DNA of 49,174 bases from Lachnospiraceae bacterium. GTDB taxonomy: Bacteria; Bacillota; Clostridia; Lachnospirales; Lachnospiraceae. Each line of letters begins with the position of its first letter. The stretch's first letter is position 1. The position numbers and the translations under genes were made by a program. Shown here piece by piece: positions 40,253-49,090 of this stretch. The DNA lies in contig JAAWJI010000029.1 in NCBI GenBank assembly GCA_022796795.1, positions 1 through 49,174 on the forward strand, given 5' to 3'. The notes under the pieces are model-generated. The model was not told where the DNA came from, did not search any database, and saw nothing but the letters and a program-made list of their open reading frames with translations.

Positions 40253-40696
40253 ATGCTGGAAATTGTACAAATGACAGAGGATATGGGTGACTTGGTGCTG
40301 GAGATGGTGGAGGAATTCTATCACAGCAGCGCAGTGTCCCATGAGGTTCCCATGCCGGTGCTGGAGCAGACCTTCCGGGATGCAATAAGTCCGGATCCGA
40401 TTCTTACCGGCTATGTGCTGGAAGAGGACGGAATCATTGTAGGCTTTGCTTATGTGACCATGTTTTACGCCTGTGAGGTAGGCGGCCGCTGCCTCATGTT
40501 TGAGGAGTTGTTTTTGAAGGAGGCGGCTAGGGGCAAGGGATATGGGACAGCCTTTTTCCGCTGGATTATGGATACCCATCCCCAGGTGAAGCGCTTCCGG
40601 TTGGAGGTGACAGAGGAAAATCAAAGGGCTATTGCCCTGTATGAGTCCCTGGGCTTTACCTTTTTGGATTATGGCCAGATGGCGCTGGATCGATGA
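40253..40696 (+). CDS. GNAT-family acetyltransferase
   Basis: A 147-residue GNAT: MLEIVQMTEDMGDLVLEMVE at the start, the acetyl-CoA loop ELFLKEAARGKGYGTAFFRW (R/Q-x-x-G-x-G/A pattern), and EENQRAIALYESLGFTFLDY at the end. Substrate unknown; downstream of a polyamine transporter a polyamine acetylase is possible but unsupported. I start at ATG 40253, seven bases after AAGGG, not at 40226. Confidence 0.85.
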   Translation: MLEIVQMTEDMGDLVLEMVEEFYHSSAVSHEVPMPVLEQTFRDAISPDPILTGYVLEEDGIIVGFAYVTMFYACEVGGRCLMFEELFLKEAARGKGYGTAFFRWIMDTHPQVKRFRLEVTEENQRAIALYESLGFTFLDYGQMALDR

Positions 40697-40724
40697 GAAT
40701 AGGAAAGAAACGGAGGAAGGAAAA

Positions 40725-41345
40725 ATGAAGGTTTTGATGCTAAACGGAAGCGGCAAGCAGCAGGGGAACACTTACCGGGCATTGCTGGAGGTAGGCTGTC
40801 AGCTGGAGAGAGAAGGAATGGAATATGAAATTTTTCAGCTGGGAGGACAGCCTGTTCGGGACTGTATTGGCTGTGGGAAATGTACGGACCAGGGCTGCGT
40901 GTTTGCGGACGATAAGGTGAATGAATTTATCGCAAAGGCAAAAGAGGCGGACGGATTCGTGTTTGGAACCCCGGTGTACTATGCCCATCCCAGCGGGCGG
41001 ATTCTGTCTTTTCTGGACCGGGTTTTTTACAGCAGCAGTAAATCCTTTGCCTTTAAGCCGGCGGCCAGCGTGGCGGTGGCCCGCAGAGGCGGCTGCAGCG
41101 CTTCCTTTGATGTGCTGAATAAATACTTTGGCATTTCTCAGATGCCAATAGTCAGCGCTACCTATTGGAATATGGTCCACGGGCGTGTTCCAGGGGAGGC
41201 GGAGCAGGATGGGGAAGGTTTGCAGACCATGCGGAATCTGGCCCGGAACATGGCCTGGATGCTGAAATGCTTTAAGCTAGGGGAGGAGCAGGGAATTTCC
41301 CGGCCTGAAACAGAGAGAGGCAATATGACAAATTTTATTCGCTGA
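40725..41345 (+). CDS. Flavodoxin-like NAD(P)H-dependent FMN reductase
   Basis: A 206-residue protein of the NADPH-dependent FMN reductase/iron-sulfur flavoprotein group: MKVLMLNGSGKQQGNTYRAL (phosphate loop), the CIGCGKCTDQGCVFAD cysteine cluster, FGTPVYYAHPSGRILSFLDR, and ASVAVARRGGCSAS. The four cysteines may hold a Fe-S cluster. Probably co-transcribed with the GNAT gene (28-base gap). RBS GGAGGAAGGAAAA. Confidence 0.87.
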   Translation: MKVLMLNGSGKQQGNTYRALLEVGCQLEREGMEYEIFQLGGQPVRDCIGCGKCTDQGCVFADDKVNEFIAKAKEADGFVFGTPVYYAHPSGRILSFLDRVFYSSSKSFAFKPAASVAVARRGGCSASFDVLNKYFGISQMPIVSATYWNMVHGRVPGEAEQDGEGLQTMRNLARNMAWMLKCFKLGEEQGISRPETERGNMTNFIR

Positions 41346-41382
41346 TGAGCGGATGTTTTTGGCAGGAAAGGAAGGAAAGCAT

Positions 41383-41811
41383 ATGCAGAAAGAAAAAATT
41401 CAGGAACTCATAAGCCTTGCCTTAGAGGCGCGGAAATTTTCATACAGTCCCTATTCCCATTTTGAGGTGGGAGCGGCGCTGCTGGCAAAGAACGGAAGGG
41501 TATTTACAGGATGCAATATTGAGAATGCAGGATATACCCCGACCAATTGCGGAGAGCGGACTGCATTTTTCAAGGCGGTTAGCGAGGGCGTGCGGGAGTT
41601 TACAGCCATTGCCGTGGTTGCCGGTCCGGCGGGAACGAAAGGAGATTTGGCTATGGGAGCCCCTTGCGGCGTCTGCAGGCAGGTGATGATGGAGTTTTGC
41701 GATCCTGGGGAGTTTCTGGTGATTGTGGCGGCTTCTGTGGAAAAGTATGAGGTGTACACCCTGGAGCAGCTTTTGCCCTGTGGATTTGGCCCTAAGGATC
41801 TGGGAATGTAG
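41383..41811 (+). CDS. cdd: Cytidine deaminase
   Basis: A 142-residue homotetrameric-type cytidine deaminase. Zinc ligands C56, C95, C98 and the proton-shuttle E58 are in NCGERTAFF and APCGVCRQVM; YSPYSHFEVGAALL and FTGCNIENAGYTPT bind the nucleoside. It makes uridine and ammonia from cytidine. ATG 41383 after GGAAAGGAAGGAAAGCAT. Confidence 0.95.
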   Translation: MQKEKIQELISLALEARKFSYSPYSHFEVGAALLAKNGRVFTGCNIENAGYTPTNCGERTAFFKAVSEGVREFTAIAVVAGPAGTKGDLAMGAPCGVCRQVMMEFCDPGEFLVIVAASVEKYEVYTLEQLLPCGFGPKDLGM

Positions 41812-41821
41812 GTGGATGTGC

Positions 41822-43918
41822 ATGGAATGGGAAAAAAAGCGGGCACAGAGGAAACGGGAGCTGCTGTTTGCAGGCTTCCTTTTTCTGTTTGCCGTTCTGA
41901 AGCAATTTCTCACCTATGACCTGCCCATTATGGCTGTGCCTACAGGAGTTCACGATGACTGGATCATGGTGCATCTGGCGGATACCCTGCGCAGCGGCCG
42001 GTGGCTGGGGGAGTACAATGATCTGACGCTGACCAAGGGCATGTTTTTTCCGCTGTTTCTGGCTGTCTGCAATTATCTTCACATTCCCTATTTAAGCGCC
42101 GCCAGTCTGTTCTATACAGCGGGCTGTGTTTTGTTTGTGTATGCCCTGGGCCCTCTGCTCAAGAAATATTGGGCCAAAGGCGTGGTGTACCTGGCCCTTT
42201 TGTGGAATCCTGTCTCTTATTCCCTGCAGGCCTTTCAGCGGGTGTACCGCAACAGCATTTCCCATGCCCAGGCGCTCTTTATTTTTGCAGGCTTTTTCGG
42301 CCTGTATCTGCGCAGGAGGGAGCCGGTGAGACGGCAGCTGACCTGGGTGCTGGCAGCGGCCTTTGGGACAGTTGGCTTTTTTTATACTCGGGAAGACGCT
42401 ATCTGGATCCTTCCCTTTCTGGCTGTGTTTGTGCTGGTGTATGGGGGAAGCCTTCTGGGATTATACCAGAGAGAAAGGCAGAGAGGGTATTTGGCCAAGC
42501 TGGCGCTTTTGGCGGTTCCCTTTGTGCTTCTGTGGGGCTCAGGACAGGTGATTGCCGGGCTCAATGCGCATTATTATGGAATTCGGACCACAAACGAGCT
42601 TCAGGACAGCGGATTTTCCCAGATGTATAAGAGTATGATGGCGGTAAAGCCCAGGGAGGACATTCCCGGCGTTACCATTACCCGGGAAAAGCTTTCCCGC
42701 ATGTGTGAGGCATGTCCCACCCTGAAAGAGCTGGAGCCCTATTTTGACAGCAGTAGAGAGTTTTGGGCCGGAGAAGAGGGAGATGGGGAAAACTGGGAGG
42801 TTCGGGACGGCTGGGTATTCTGGATCATCCGCACGGCGCTGGCCCAGGCTGGGTATTATTGTGACGGGGCCACGGCAAACGAGATTTGCCTCCAGATCCG
42901 GGATGAGCTGGAGAATGCCATGGACACAGGCCTTTTGGAACGCCAGGCTACCATGCCCTCCACCTATATGTCTCCCTGGAGGAAGGGGTATCTGGGGGAT
43001 TTGTTTGGCGCTATGGGAAGAGCCATTGCCTACACCACCGGCTATGAGGAGATGGAGACTCTGATTTACCTCTACAGCGAGCCTGACCACAACGGCGGGA
43101 TTCCCCTGTTTGAGCGCATGACCGGAAATATGGCTGTGTGGTATGAGTCGGATCTGCTGGAATTTTCCGGCTGGTATGCGGATCTGTCCGGTATGGATCA
43201 GGTGGTTTTGCAGCTGGAGAATGAAGCCGGGAATGTGCTTTCTCAGGTGGAATTTCTGGAGAGCCCGGACATTGCAGTATATATGCAGAGCCAGGGGCTC
43301 TATGCCAGGGGGATGGAGAAGTGCCGTTTTACGGTGGAATACCATCAACAGGATCAGGAGCCTCTGTATCTGCGGGGATATAGGAATGGAGAAATGGTTG
43401 GCTCTTATCTGCTCACGGAAAATTTGGGACGGCAGGAGTCCCATCAGGCCTGGCTGAATATAGACTGGTATTGGGATGTACCGGAGCGCCACGGGATTCT
43501 AAACAGGATTGCCTGGAAGGGAAGCGTGCTGAATGGGATCCGGACCCTATACCAGGTAACCGGACCGATTTTGGCAGGCATGGCTTTTCTGGCCTATGTG
43601 TGTCTTTGCGTGGAAAGGCTGATGGCTTTGAAACGAAAGAGAAAGGAAAAGGGCAAAGCAAAGAGCAAAGAGGACAGGAGAACCGAGCAGTGGCTTTTCA
43701 CAAGCGCCCTTTTGGCCAGCTATCTGGTGCTGTTGGGCGGCATTTCCTATTCGGAGATTTCCGGCTGGAACGCCATATTATACTGGTATCTGTCCGGGGG
43801 ATATCCGGTGATGGGGGCATTTGAGGTATGCGCTCTGCTGTGGGGGGGATTTCTCTGGACAGACAGGCAAAAGAAAAGGCGCACAACAGCAGGCCAGAGA
43901 ATGGATGAATATTTATAA
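41822..43918 (+). CDS. Polytopic membrane protein, GT-C-like glycosyltransferase candidate
   Basis: About 698 residues. First transmembrane helix (LLFAGFLFLFAVLKQFLTYD) is followed by an outer loop GVHDDWIMVHLADTLRSGRW with an Asp pair, then about ten further hydrophobic segments in the first 260 residues, a long hydrophilic, probably extracytoplasmic region (residues 260-575), a span near LAGMAFLAYVCLCVERLMAL, a short basic stretch, and two C-terminal spans. The Asp pair in the first loop followed by multi-span topology is the pattern of GT-C lipid-linked sugar transferases. The family is not otherwise recognised. Start is ATG 41822, six bases after AGGTGG; ATG 41816 is also possible. Confidence 0.75.
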   Translation: MEWEKKRAQRKRELLFAGFLFLFAVLKQFLTYDLPIMAVPTGVHDDWIMVHLADTLRSGRWLGEYNDLTLTKGMFFPLFLAVCNYLHIPYLSAASLFYTAGCVLFVYALGPLLKKYWAKGVVYLALLWNPVSYSLQAFQRVYRNSISHAQALFIFAGFFGLYLRRREPVRRQLTWVLAAAFGTVGFFYTREDAIWILPFLAVFVLVYGGSLLGLYQRERQRGYLAKLALLAVPFVLLWGSGQVIAGLNAHYYGIRTTNELQDSGFSQMYKSMMAVKPREDIPGVTITREKLSRMCEACPTLKELEPYFDSSREFWAGEEGDGENWEVRDGWVFWIIRTALAQAGYYCDGATANEICLQIRDELENAMDTGLLERQATMPSTYMSPWRKGYLGDLFGAMGRAIAYTTGYEEMETLIYLYSEPDHNGGIPLFERMTGNMAVWYESDLLEFSGWYADLSGMDQVVLQLENEAGNVLSQVEFLESPDIAVYMQSQGLYARGMEKCRFTVEYHQQDQEPLYLRGYRNGEMVGSYLLTENLGRQESHQAWLNIDWYWDVPERHGILNRIAWKGSVLNGIRTLYQVTGPILAGMAFLAYVCLCVERLMALKRKRKEKGKAKSKEDRRTEQWLFTSALLASYLVLLGGISYSEISGWNAILYWYLSGGYPVMGAFEVCALLWGGFLWTDRQKKRRTTAGQRMDEYL

Positions 43919-43922
43919 AAGA

Positions 43923-43977
43923 AGGCTGTTGTCCAGGTATCCGCCTAAGCGGAAGCCCTGTGGACAGCAGCCCTTTT
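43923..43977. terminator. Bidirectional terminator
   Basis: AGGCTGTTGTCCA (43923-43935) pairs with TGGACAGCAGCCC (43961-43973), with one wobble. TTTT follows on the plus strand, and on the minus strand the other arm leads into TTCTTTTAT. It separates the convergent membrane protein and S1-domain genes. Confidence 0.85.
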
Positions 43978-43985
43978 CACATATC

Positions 43986-44687
43986 TTAGAATTTCAGGTC
44001 CTTAAACAGGGAACCCAGGTTGGTGGTCAGCTCCTCGCTCTTGGGGATCACCACACGCTCCTCGGAAGCCTCCGGAGCGGAATCCTCCATGAGAGCGCGA
44101 ATGCTCAGGGAAAGCTTTCCTTCCTTCAGAGCAATGACCTTTACAGTAACCGGATCGCCAACCTTTAACACGGCGTCCGGGCTCTTAACCCGCTTGTTGG
44201 AAATTTGGGACACATGTACCAGGCCGGACAGGCCATTTCCCAGATCAATAAATGCACCGTAGGACTGCAGGCTTTCCACCTTGCCTTCCATTACATCGCC
44301 CACCTTTACGGCCTCCAGACGAGCCTTGCGCTCAGAAGCAGCTTCCTGGCGCAGAATCTTGCGGGCGGAGAGCACCAGTTTTTTGCTTTCCGGATTTACG
44401 GTAATCACCTGCACCTTGATCTTCTTGTTGAGCCAGTCCTCCAGATTCTCCACATAGGAGAGGGAAAGCTGGGAAGCGGGAATGAATCCGCGTACACCTT
44501 CCACATTGGCGATGACGCCGGCTTTTACCACACCGGAGATTTTTACGGTCAATACCGTACCCTCATCCAGATATCCCTTCAGAGTAGCCCAAGTGGGATC
44601 CTCGATTTCTTCTGCAGTTTCCTCCGGCTGAGCCAGAGAGGCCTCCAGTTCTTCCTTCAGGTCATCCATGGTTAAGTTTTCTTCCAT
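43986..44687 (-). CDS. S1 RNA-binding domain protein (short S1/YugI-like)
   Basis: A 233-residue protein with two S1 domains: the first from GTVLTVKISGVVKAGVIANV through GFIPASQLS to LVLSARKIL, the second from KVGDVMEGKVESLQSYGAFI through GLVHVSQISNKRVKSPDAVL to LSLSIRA. An acidic helical N-terminus precedes them. Annotated elsewhere as 30S ribosomal protein S1; such short forms bind mRNA but need not be true bS1. ATG 44687 is chosen, with GAGGT 10 bases upstream; an in-frame GTG at 44702 is possible. Confidence 0.88.
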   Translation of the reverse strand: MEENLTMDDLKEELEASLAQPEETAEEIEDPTWATLKGYLDEGTVLTVKISGVVKAGVIANVEGVRGFIPASQLSLSYVENLEDWLNKKIKVQVITVNPESKKLVLSARKILRQEAASERKARLEAVKVGDVMEGKVESLQSYGAFIDLGNGLSGLVHVSQISNKRVKSPDAVLKVGDPVTVKVIALKEGKLSLSIRALMEDSAPEASEERVVIPKSEELTTNLGSLFKDLKF

Positions 44688-44784
44688 TTTTCCATACCTC
44701 ACTTTTATCTTTTCTTACGACCCACCCTTAGCGGACAAGGGTTTTGTCTGCGTGCCCCAGAAAGGGAGGGAACCGCATTTTTTC

Positions 44785-44814
44785 TTGGTCAACACCTCTA
44801 TTATATGGTAAAAT
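44785..44814 (+). promoter_or_regulatory. Candidate promoter of the aroD-aroK fusion gene
   Basis: TTGGTC (44785-44790), 18-base spacer, TAAAAT (44809-44814). The same AT-rich stretch offers a minus-strand TATAAT (44805-44800) for the S1-domain gene, without a well-spaced -35. Confidence 0.45.
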
Positions 44815-44945
44815 GGAAGAGAAAGCAAATGGTAATGTGGAAAAATAGAAAAATAAATAAAAAATGGTATATCAGTTTTCTGCTCCTAGGGAAAATAGGG
44901 GAGGGATGAGCTGCTGTAAAAAGGAAAAAAGGAGTGTGCAGGACC

Positions 44946-46502
44946 ATGAATTCATATGTAGAGGTGAGAGGCGTGAGACTGGGGGAGGGCAGACCGAAGA
45001 TCTGCGTTCCCCTTGTGGGAAAAAATGAGGAGGAAATTTATGAGCAGGCCCGGAAGCTTTGTAGAACGCCGGCGGATATGGCGGAATGGAGGGCGGATTG
45101 GTTTGACGGACTTTATGATTCGAAACGCCTGCTGACGGTTTTGCAGGAGCTGCGGAGGCTACTGGGCGAGAGGCCCTTGCTGTTTACCATACGGACTGCC
45201 CAGGAGGGCGGGGAGAAGGAGCTTACGCCAAAGGAGTATGAAAGCATCAATCTGCTGGCAGCCAGAAGTGGATGGGTGGATCTGGTTGATGTGGAAGTGT
45301 TTCGCATGTCAATAGGAGAGGCGGAGGAACTGTTGCTGGGAGAGACGGAAGAACTGTTCCTGGGAGAGGCGAAGGAACAGCTTCTGGGAGAGGCGGAGGA
45401 ACTGTTTCTGCAAAAGGAAGGAACAGGGAATCTGGAAAGGAAGGAAAGAGATTGGAAGGAAAGGGGGAGAAAACGGTCTGTAGAACAGAAGGGAACTTGC
45501 AGGGAAAAGCGCCGGGAAGAGCAGGAGCAGATCAGAAATCGGCTGCAAGAAGGAGTATATGCGGGAAAAGAGCTGGCACATTTTCTGCAGCGCCCTTATG
45601 TTTCCCAGCTAGTTCGTGATCTGCGGGAGACAAAAGTCCCGGTGATCGGTTCCAGCCACGACTTTTCCTGCACACCAGGTACCCTGTTTATGGTTCACTG
45701 TCTTCGGGCCATGCAGGAGCTGGGAGTGGATCTCTGTAAGCTGGCTGTGATGCCTGGAGGAGAGGAGGATGTGGTCCGTCTCCTACAGGCCACCTGGCAG
45801 ATGAAAACCTGTTTTGGAGACCGGCCCCTGATCACCATGTCCATGGGAAACGCAGGGGTAATAAGCCGTGTGGCAGGAGAGCTGTACGGATCGGCCCTCA
45901 CATTCGGGACGGCAGGACAGGCCTCTGCGCCGGGGCAGGTGGAGGCGCGAAAGCTGGCGGAGGCGCTGGAGCTGCTACACGTGGAGTCGAAGAATCCAGG
46001 GCATATTTTCCTCATTGGTTTTATGGGAACCGGGAAAAGCACTGTGGCCTTTCGGCTTCAGGAGCTGCTGGGCCGGGAGCGGATTGAGATGGACGCTGGT
46101 ATTGAGCAACAGGAAGGGCAGAGGATCACAGAACTGTTTGCCCGGTACGGAGAGGCCTATTTTCGGGAAAAAGAGACGGCGTATCTGCGGTCCCTGGGCA
46201 CACGGGAGCCGGCTGTGATTTCCTGCGGAGGGGGCGTTGTAGTGCGGGAGGAAAATACATCCTTTATGAAAGGCTGCGGAAAGATTGTGTTATTGACGGC
46301 CAGTCCCCAGACGGTTCTGGAGCGTGTGGGGGAAAGCCAGGAACGGCCCATTCTCAACGGAAATATGAATGTGGAATATATTGGACAACTCATGGAAAAG
46401 AGGAGAGAGCTCTATGAGGCGGCGGCAGATTTCATCGTAGCCACGGATGGAAAGGATGTGGATGCCATTTGCAGGGAAATCCTGGAGGGAATACAGTCGT
46501 AA
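44946..46502 (+). CDS. Fused 3-dehydroquinate dehydratase (type I) and shikimate kinase
   Basis: A 518-residue bifunctional enzyme for steps 3 and 5 of the shikimate pathway. Residues 1-345 are type I AroD: KICVPLVGKNEEEIYEQA, ADMAEWRADWFDGL, GSSHDF with catalytic H238, and DLCKLAVMP with the Schiff-base lysine K265. Residues 353-518 are AroK: Walker A LIGFMGTGKSTVAFRL, MDAGIEQQEGQRITELFARY, SCGGGVVVR, ERPIL lid. AroD is normally about 250 residues; here about 80 extra residues (124-205) sit before the catalytic histidine and include four 8-residue repeats. ATG 44946 lies 11 bases after AAGGAG; the GTG at 44934 is less likely. No other shikimate gene is in view. Confidence 0.9.
   Translation: MNSYVEVRGVRLGEGRPKICVPLVGKNEEEIYEQARKLCRTPADMAEWRADWFDGLYDSKRLLTVLQELRRLLGERPLLFTIRTAQEGGEKELTPKEYESINLLAARSGWVDLVDVEVFRMSIGEAEELLLGETEELFLGEAKEQLLGEAEELFLQKEGTGNLERKERDWKERGRKRSVEQKGTCREKRREEQEQIRNRLQEGVYAGKELAHFLQRPYVSQLVRDLRETKVPVIGSSHDFSCTPGTLFMVHCLRAMQELGVDLCKLAVMPGGEEDVVRLLQATWQMKTCFGDRPLITMSMGNAGVISRVAGELYGSALTFGTAGQASAPGQVEARKLAEALELLHVESKNPGHIFLIGFMGTGKSTVAFRLQELLGRERIEMDAGIEQQEGQRITELFARYGEAYFREKETAYLRSLGTREPAVISCGGGVVVREENTSFMKGCGKIVLLTASPQTVLERVGESQERPILNGNMNVEYIGQLMEKRRELYEAAADFIVATDGKDVDAICREILEGIQS
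45315..45410 (+). repeat. Four tandem 24-base coding repeats inside aroD
   Basis: Units at 45315, 45339, 45363 and 45387 encode GEAEELLL, GETEELFL, GEAKEQLL and GEAEELFL. They form an in-frame minisatellite in the AroD half of the fusion gene and are followed by a Lys/Arg/Glu-rich stretch to about 45560. Confidence 0.92.
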
Positions 46503-46606
46503 AAGGACAGTGAAAGCCGGATAGTGCCGGGAGAGGGCGTATGTTTTTCTGTTTTTGGAATATGCTGGTAAAGAGAACGGAAAAGAATCTCTGAGAGGGG
46601 AAACGC

Positions 46607-48340
46607 ATGGGCGATCCGAAAATGGAAAATTTACTGAATCTGGCCCTGGAAGCCACGGAGGGAGAGCGGGAGCGATCCCTGAATCTAAACGTGGGATTTG
46701 ATCAGCAGGAGAGATCCTGGGAGCTGATCGTGAAATACAACGGAGATTTAAGCGGGCTTAGGGAAATGGGAATTCAGGTGGTGGAGCTGCAAAATGAATA
46801 CGCCATTCTCACAGTGCCGGAGGCTCTGGTAGAGACACTGAGCCAGTGGAGCCAGATTGAATATGTGGAAAAGCCCAAACGGCTTTATTTTGCTCTGAAT
46901 CAGGGAAAGGCTGCCTCCTGCATCACATCGGTGCAGACAGGGCGGCTTTCTTTGTTTGGACGGGGGGTTTTGGTGGCATGTCTGGATTCTGGCGTGGATT
47001 ATGCCCATCCGGATTTTCGAAATCCAGACGGAACCAGTCGTATTTTGTATTTATGGGATCAGACGCTTTCGGGAACGCCGCCAAAAGGCTATGCCATAGG
47101 AAGAGAGTTTACGAAGGAAGAGCTGGATGAAGCGTTAAAATATGAGGGGCGTCAGGAACAGCAGGCTCTGGTTCCCAGTGTTGATGTAAGCGGCCATGGA
47201 ACGGCGGTGCTGGGCATAGCTGCCGGGAACGGCCAGGCCAGCGGCGGCAGATACCAGGGAGTGGCCAGCGAGAGCGACCTGCTGGTAGTAAAACTGGGTA
47301 TGCCCAGAACAGAGTCCTTTCCCCGGACCACAGAGCTGATGCAGGCCGTAGACTACTGTGTAAAAAAGGCGGTTTCCCTGGGGAAGCCTCTGGCAGTCAA
47401 CATTAGCTTTGGCAACACCTATGGCTCCCACGACGGAAATTCTCTGCTGGAAACATACCTGACAGATATGGCCAACTGGGGGAGATCTGTATTCTGCATC
47501 GGCACCGGAAATGAGGGATACGGGGAGGGACATACCAGCGGCATACTGGAGGGGCGGAAACAGCAGTTGGTGGAATTTGCCGTGGGAGAATACGAGACTG
47601 TGCTGAATATACAGCTGTGGAAATCCTATGTAGACCGAATGGAGGTGTATTTGATCCATCCCAACGGGCAGCGGGTGGGTCCTCTGCGGGAGGGCTTTGG
47701 CGCCCAGCGATTTGTAATGGGAGACACGGAGCTGCTTTTGTATTACGGAGAGCCCACGCCCTACAGCCAGAACCAGGAGATTTATTTTGACTTCCTGCCC
47801 CGAAGGGATTACATAGACAGCGGCGTTTGGGGCATTGTCCTGGTGCCGGAAGAGATCGTAAACGGAGAATACCACTTGTGGATGCCCAGCGCAGCAGCTC
47901 TGAATCGGGGAACCAGATTTCGAAATCCTGTTCCCCAGACCACGCTGACCATCCCCTCTACGGCGCGGAAGACCATAGCAGTGGGAGCTTATGACAGCAG
48001 GAATCTAAGCTATGCGGATTTTTCCGGCCGTGGCGAGCCTTTTGGGGAAGGGATACAGAGGCCTGACTTAGTGGCTCCTGGCGTAGGCATTATGGCGCCG
48101 GCTGTGGGGGGAGGATATGAGGCCGTTACCGGTACTTCCTTTGCCACGCCCTTTGTGACCGGGGCGGCGGCCCTGCTGATGCAGTGGGGCATTACAGACT
48201 TGAACGATCCCTTTTTATATGGGGAGAAAGTGAAGGCATATCTGCAAAGAGGGGCGAAGAGGCTGCCGGGGTTTACGGAGTATCCTAACGCACAGATCGG
48301 GTATGGGGCGCTGTGTGTCAAAAATAGTCTGCCGGGGTAG
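46607..48340 (+). CDS. Csp-like subtilisin-family (S8) peptidase
   Basis: A 577-residue cytosolic-type subtilase with no signal peptide. A prodomain of about 95 residues (WELIVKYNGDLSGLREMGIQ) precedes the catalytic triad: D127 in CLDSGVDYAHPDF, H197 in VSGHGTAVLGIAAG, S511 in GTSFATPFVTGAAALLM. An insertion of about 150 residues between H and S (jelly-roll-like, LNIQLWKSYVDRMEVYLIHP) and the oxyanion Asn in FCIGTGNEGYGEGH fit the Csp family, whose members activate the cortex hydrolase SleC in spore germination. The triad is complete, unlike the pseudoproteases CspA and CspC. RBS GAGAGGGGAAACGC. Confidence 0.88.
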   Translation: MGDPKMENLLNLALEATEGERERSLNLNVGFDQQERSWELIVKYNGDLSGLREMGIQVVELQNEYAILTVPEALVETLSQWSQIEYVEKPKRLYFALNQGKAASCITSVQTGRLSLFGRGVLVACLDSGVDYAHPDFRNPDGTSRILYLWDQTLSGTPPKGYAIGREFTKEELDEALKYEGRQEQQALVPSVDVSGHGTAVLGIAAGNGQASGGRYQGVASESDLLVVKLGMPRTESFPRTTELMQAVDYCVKKAVSLGKPLAVNISFGNTYGSHDGNSLLETYLTDMANWGRSVFCIGTGNEGYGEGHTSGILEGRKQQLVEFAVGEYETVLNIQLWKSYVDRMEVYLIHPNGQRVGPLREGFGAQRFVMGDTELLLYYGEPTPYSQNQEIYFDFLPRRDYIDSGVWGIVLVPEEIVNGEYHLWMPSAAALNRGTRFRNPVPQTTLTIPSTARKTIAVGAYDSRNLSYADFSGRGEPFGEGIQRPDLVAPGVGIMAPAVGGGYEAVTGTSFATPFVTGAAALLMQWGITDLNDPFLYGEKVKAYLQRGAKRLPGFTEYPNAQIGYGALCVKNSLPG

Positions 48341-48366
48341 AATAGAGTGGTTTTTTGGGGAAATAT

Positions 48367-48404
48367 GCACTTTATTTTGTGACGTAAGGTATCGAATAAA
48401 GTGC
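48367..48404. other. Inverted repeat after the peptidase gene
   Basis: GCACTTTATT (48367-48376) and AATAAAGTGC (48395-48404), perfect 10-bp arms, 18-base loop, no T run. It is in terminator position 26 bases after the stop, but could also be the scar or end of an inserted element. Confidence 0.5.
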
Positions 48405-48410
48405 TTATTA

Positions 48411-48713
48411 CGCGTTTATTAAAATGGTTAAGCAAAGCTGACGAAGACTTTCATCCAGAAGTCAGGAGAGAGTTTTGTGTAAATAGCGTTGAGAATATAA
48501 TTGCCGTGATGGAGGGTGTGCTATGGATGACAGAGCGGTACGTTCTGGTCGTGTTGCGACAATCATTGAGTAATTCAGTAAATTCAAGTTCCAACGGGGT
48601 TTTACCATTATGATTTGCGGGATTCTGATGATGATCCCGGAGAACCGATCACTTTAGAATCCCATGTTGCGGTAATTCATTCCAATGAGGTAATTAAAAT
48701 ATCCATTAAATAA
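48411..48713 (+). pseudogene. Decayed gene remnants in an AT-rich tail
   Basis: Several short frames read like protein but do not join: LLKWLSKADEDFHPEVRREF and NSVENIIAVMEGVLWM (frame of 48401), then MDDRAVRSGRVATIIE (48523-48573, in another frame), and IQVPTGFYHYDLRDSDDDPG onward to TAA 48711-48713. The last piece recalls a domain seen in large polyvalent proteins of conjugative elements (LPD-type); this is a weak memory-based link. No start or ribosome site supports translation. Confidence 0.4.
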
Positions 48714-48716
48714 ATA

Positions 48717-48745
48717 TTGACACTGGAAAAGTTATGAGTTAATAT
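48717..48745 (+). promoter_or_regulatory. SigA-type promoter
   Basis: TTGACA (48717-48722), 17-base spacer, TAATAT (48740-48745), 29 bases before the short frame at 48774. Confidence 0.65.
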
Positions 48746-48773
48746 AGGTTCATATTTTAAAGAAAAGGTAGAT

Positions 48774-48881
48774 ATGCTATATGTTGGTGGTATCTGTAAT
48801 GACAAAGAACAACTAAATTTAATAAAGAGGGTAAGCACTAGGGATAGTGTTTTATTTGTGATACCCTTTTCAGCATTATAG
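48774..48881 (+). CDS. Short reading frame, 35 codons
   Basis: ATG 48774 with AAAGGT five bases upstream, downstream of a good promoter. It encodes MLYVGGICNDKEQLNLIKRV, then STRDSVLFVIPFSAL, and stops at TAG inside the hairpin CAGCATT/AATGCTG (48871-48888). It could be a real small protein or the 5' end of a lost gene. No family recognised. Confidence 0.35.
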   Translation: MLYVGGICNDKEQLNLIKRVSTRDSVLFVIPFSAL

Positions 48882-48960
48882 AATGCTGGTTGTTTCTGCC
48901 TTACAGAATACTGCATACACTGGGAATTATTGTCTTGTTTTGATGAATGAGAAAAAGGAA

Positions 48961-48989
48961 AGTATGGCTGTAGCGGTCATGCTTTTTTT
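48961..48989 (+). terminator. Intrinsic terminator
   Basis: AGTATGGCTG (48961-48970) pairs with CGGTCATGCT (48974-48983) using some G-U pairs, followed by a seven-T run. It would end the transcript from the promoter at 48717. Confidence 0.65.
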
Positions 48990-49090
48990 GTTTTAGACCA
49001 ACTATGAAATGGAGCGCTGGTTTTAAGACATTGCGGGTATCCCTTCATGGAAAGCCTTGTTTTACTACGTCAATTTGAGACATATGGATT

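Noticed and set aside
48677..48916. 79-residue minus-strand open frame in the tail
   Set aside because: No ribosome site, AT-driven open frame, and it opposes a better-supported plus-strand promoter and hairpins.
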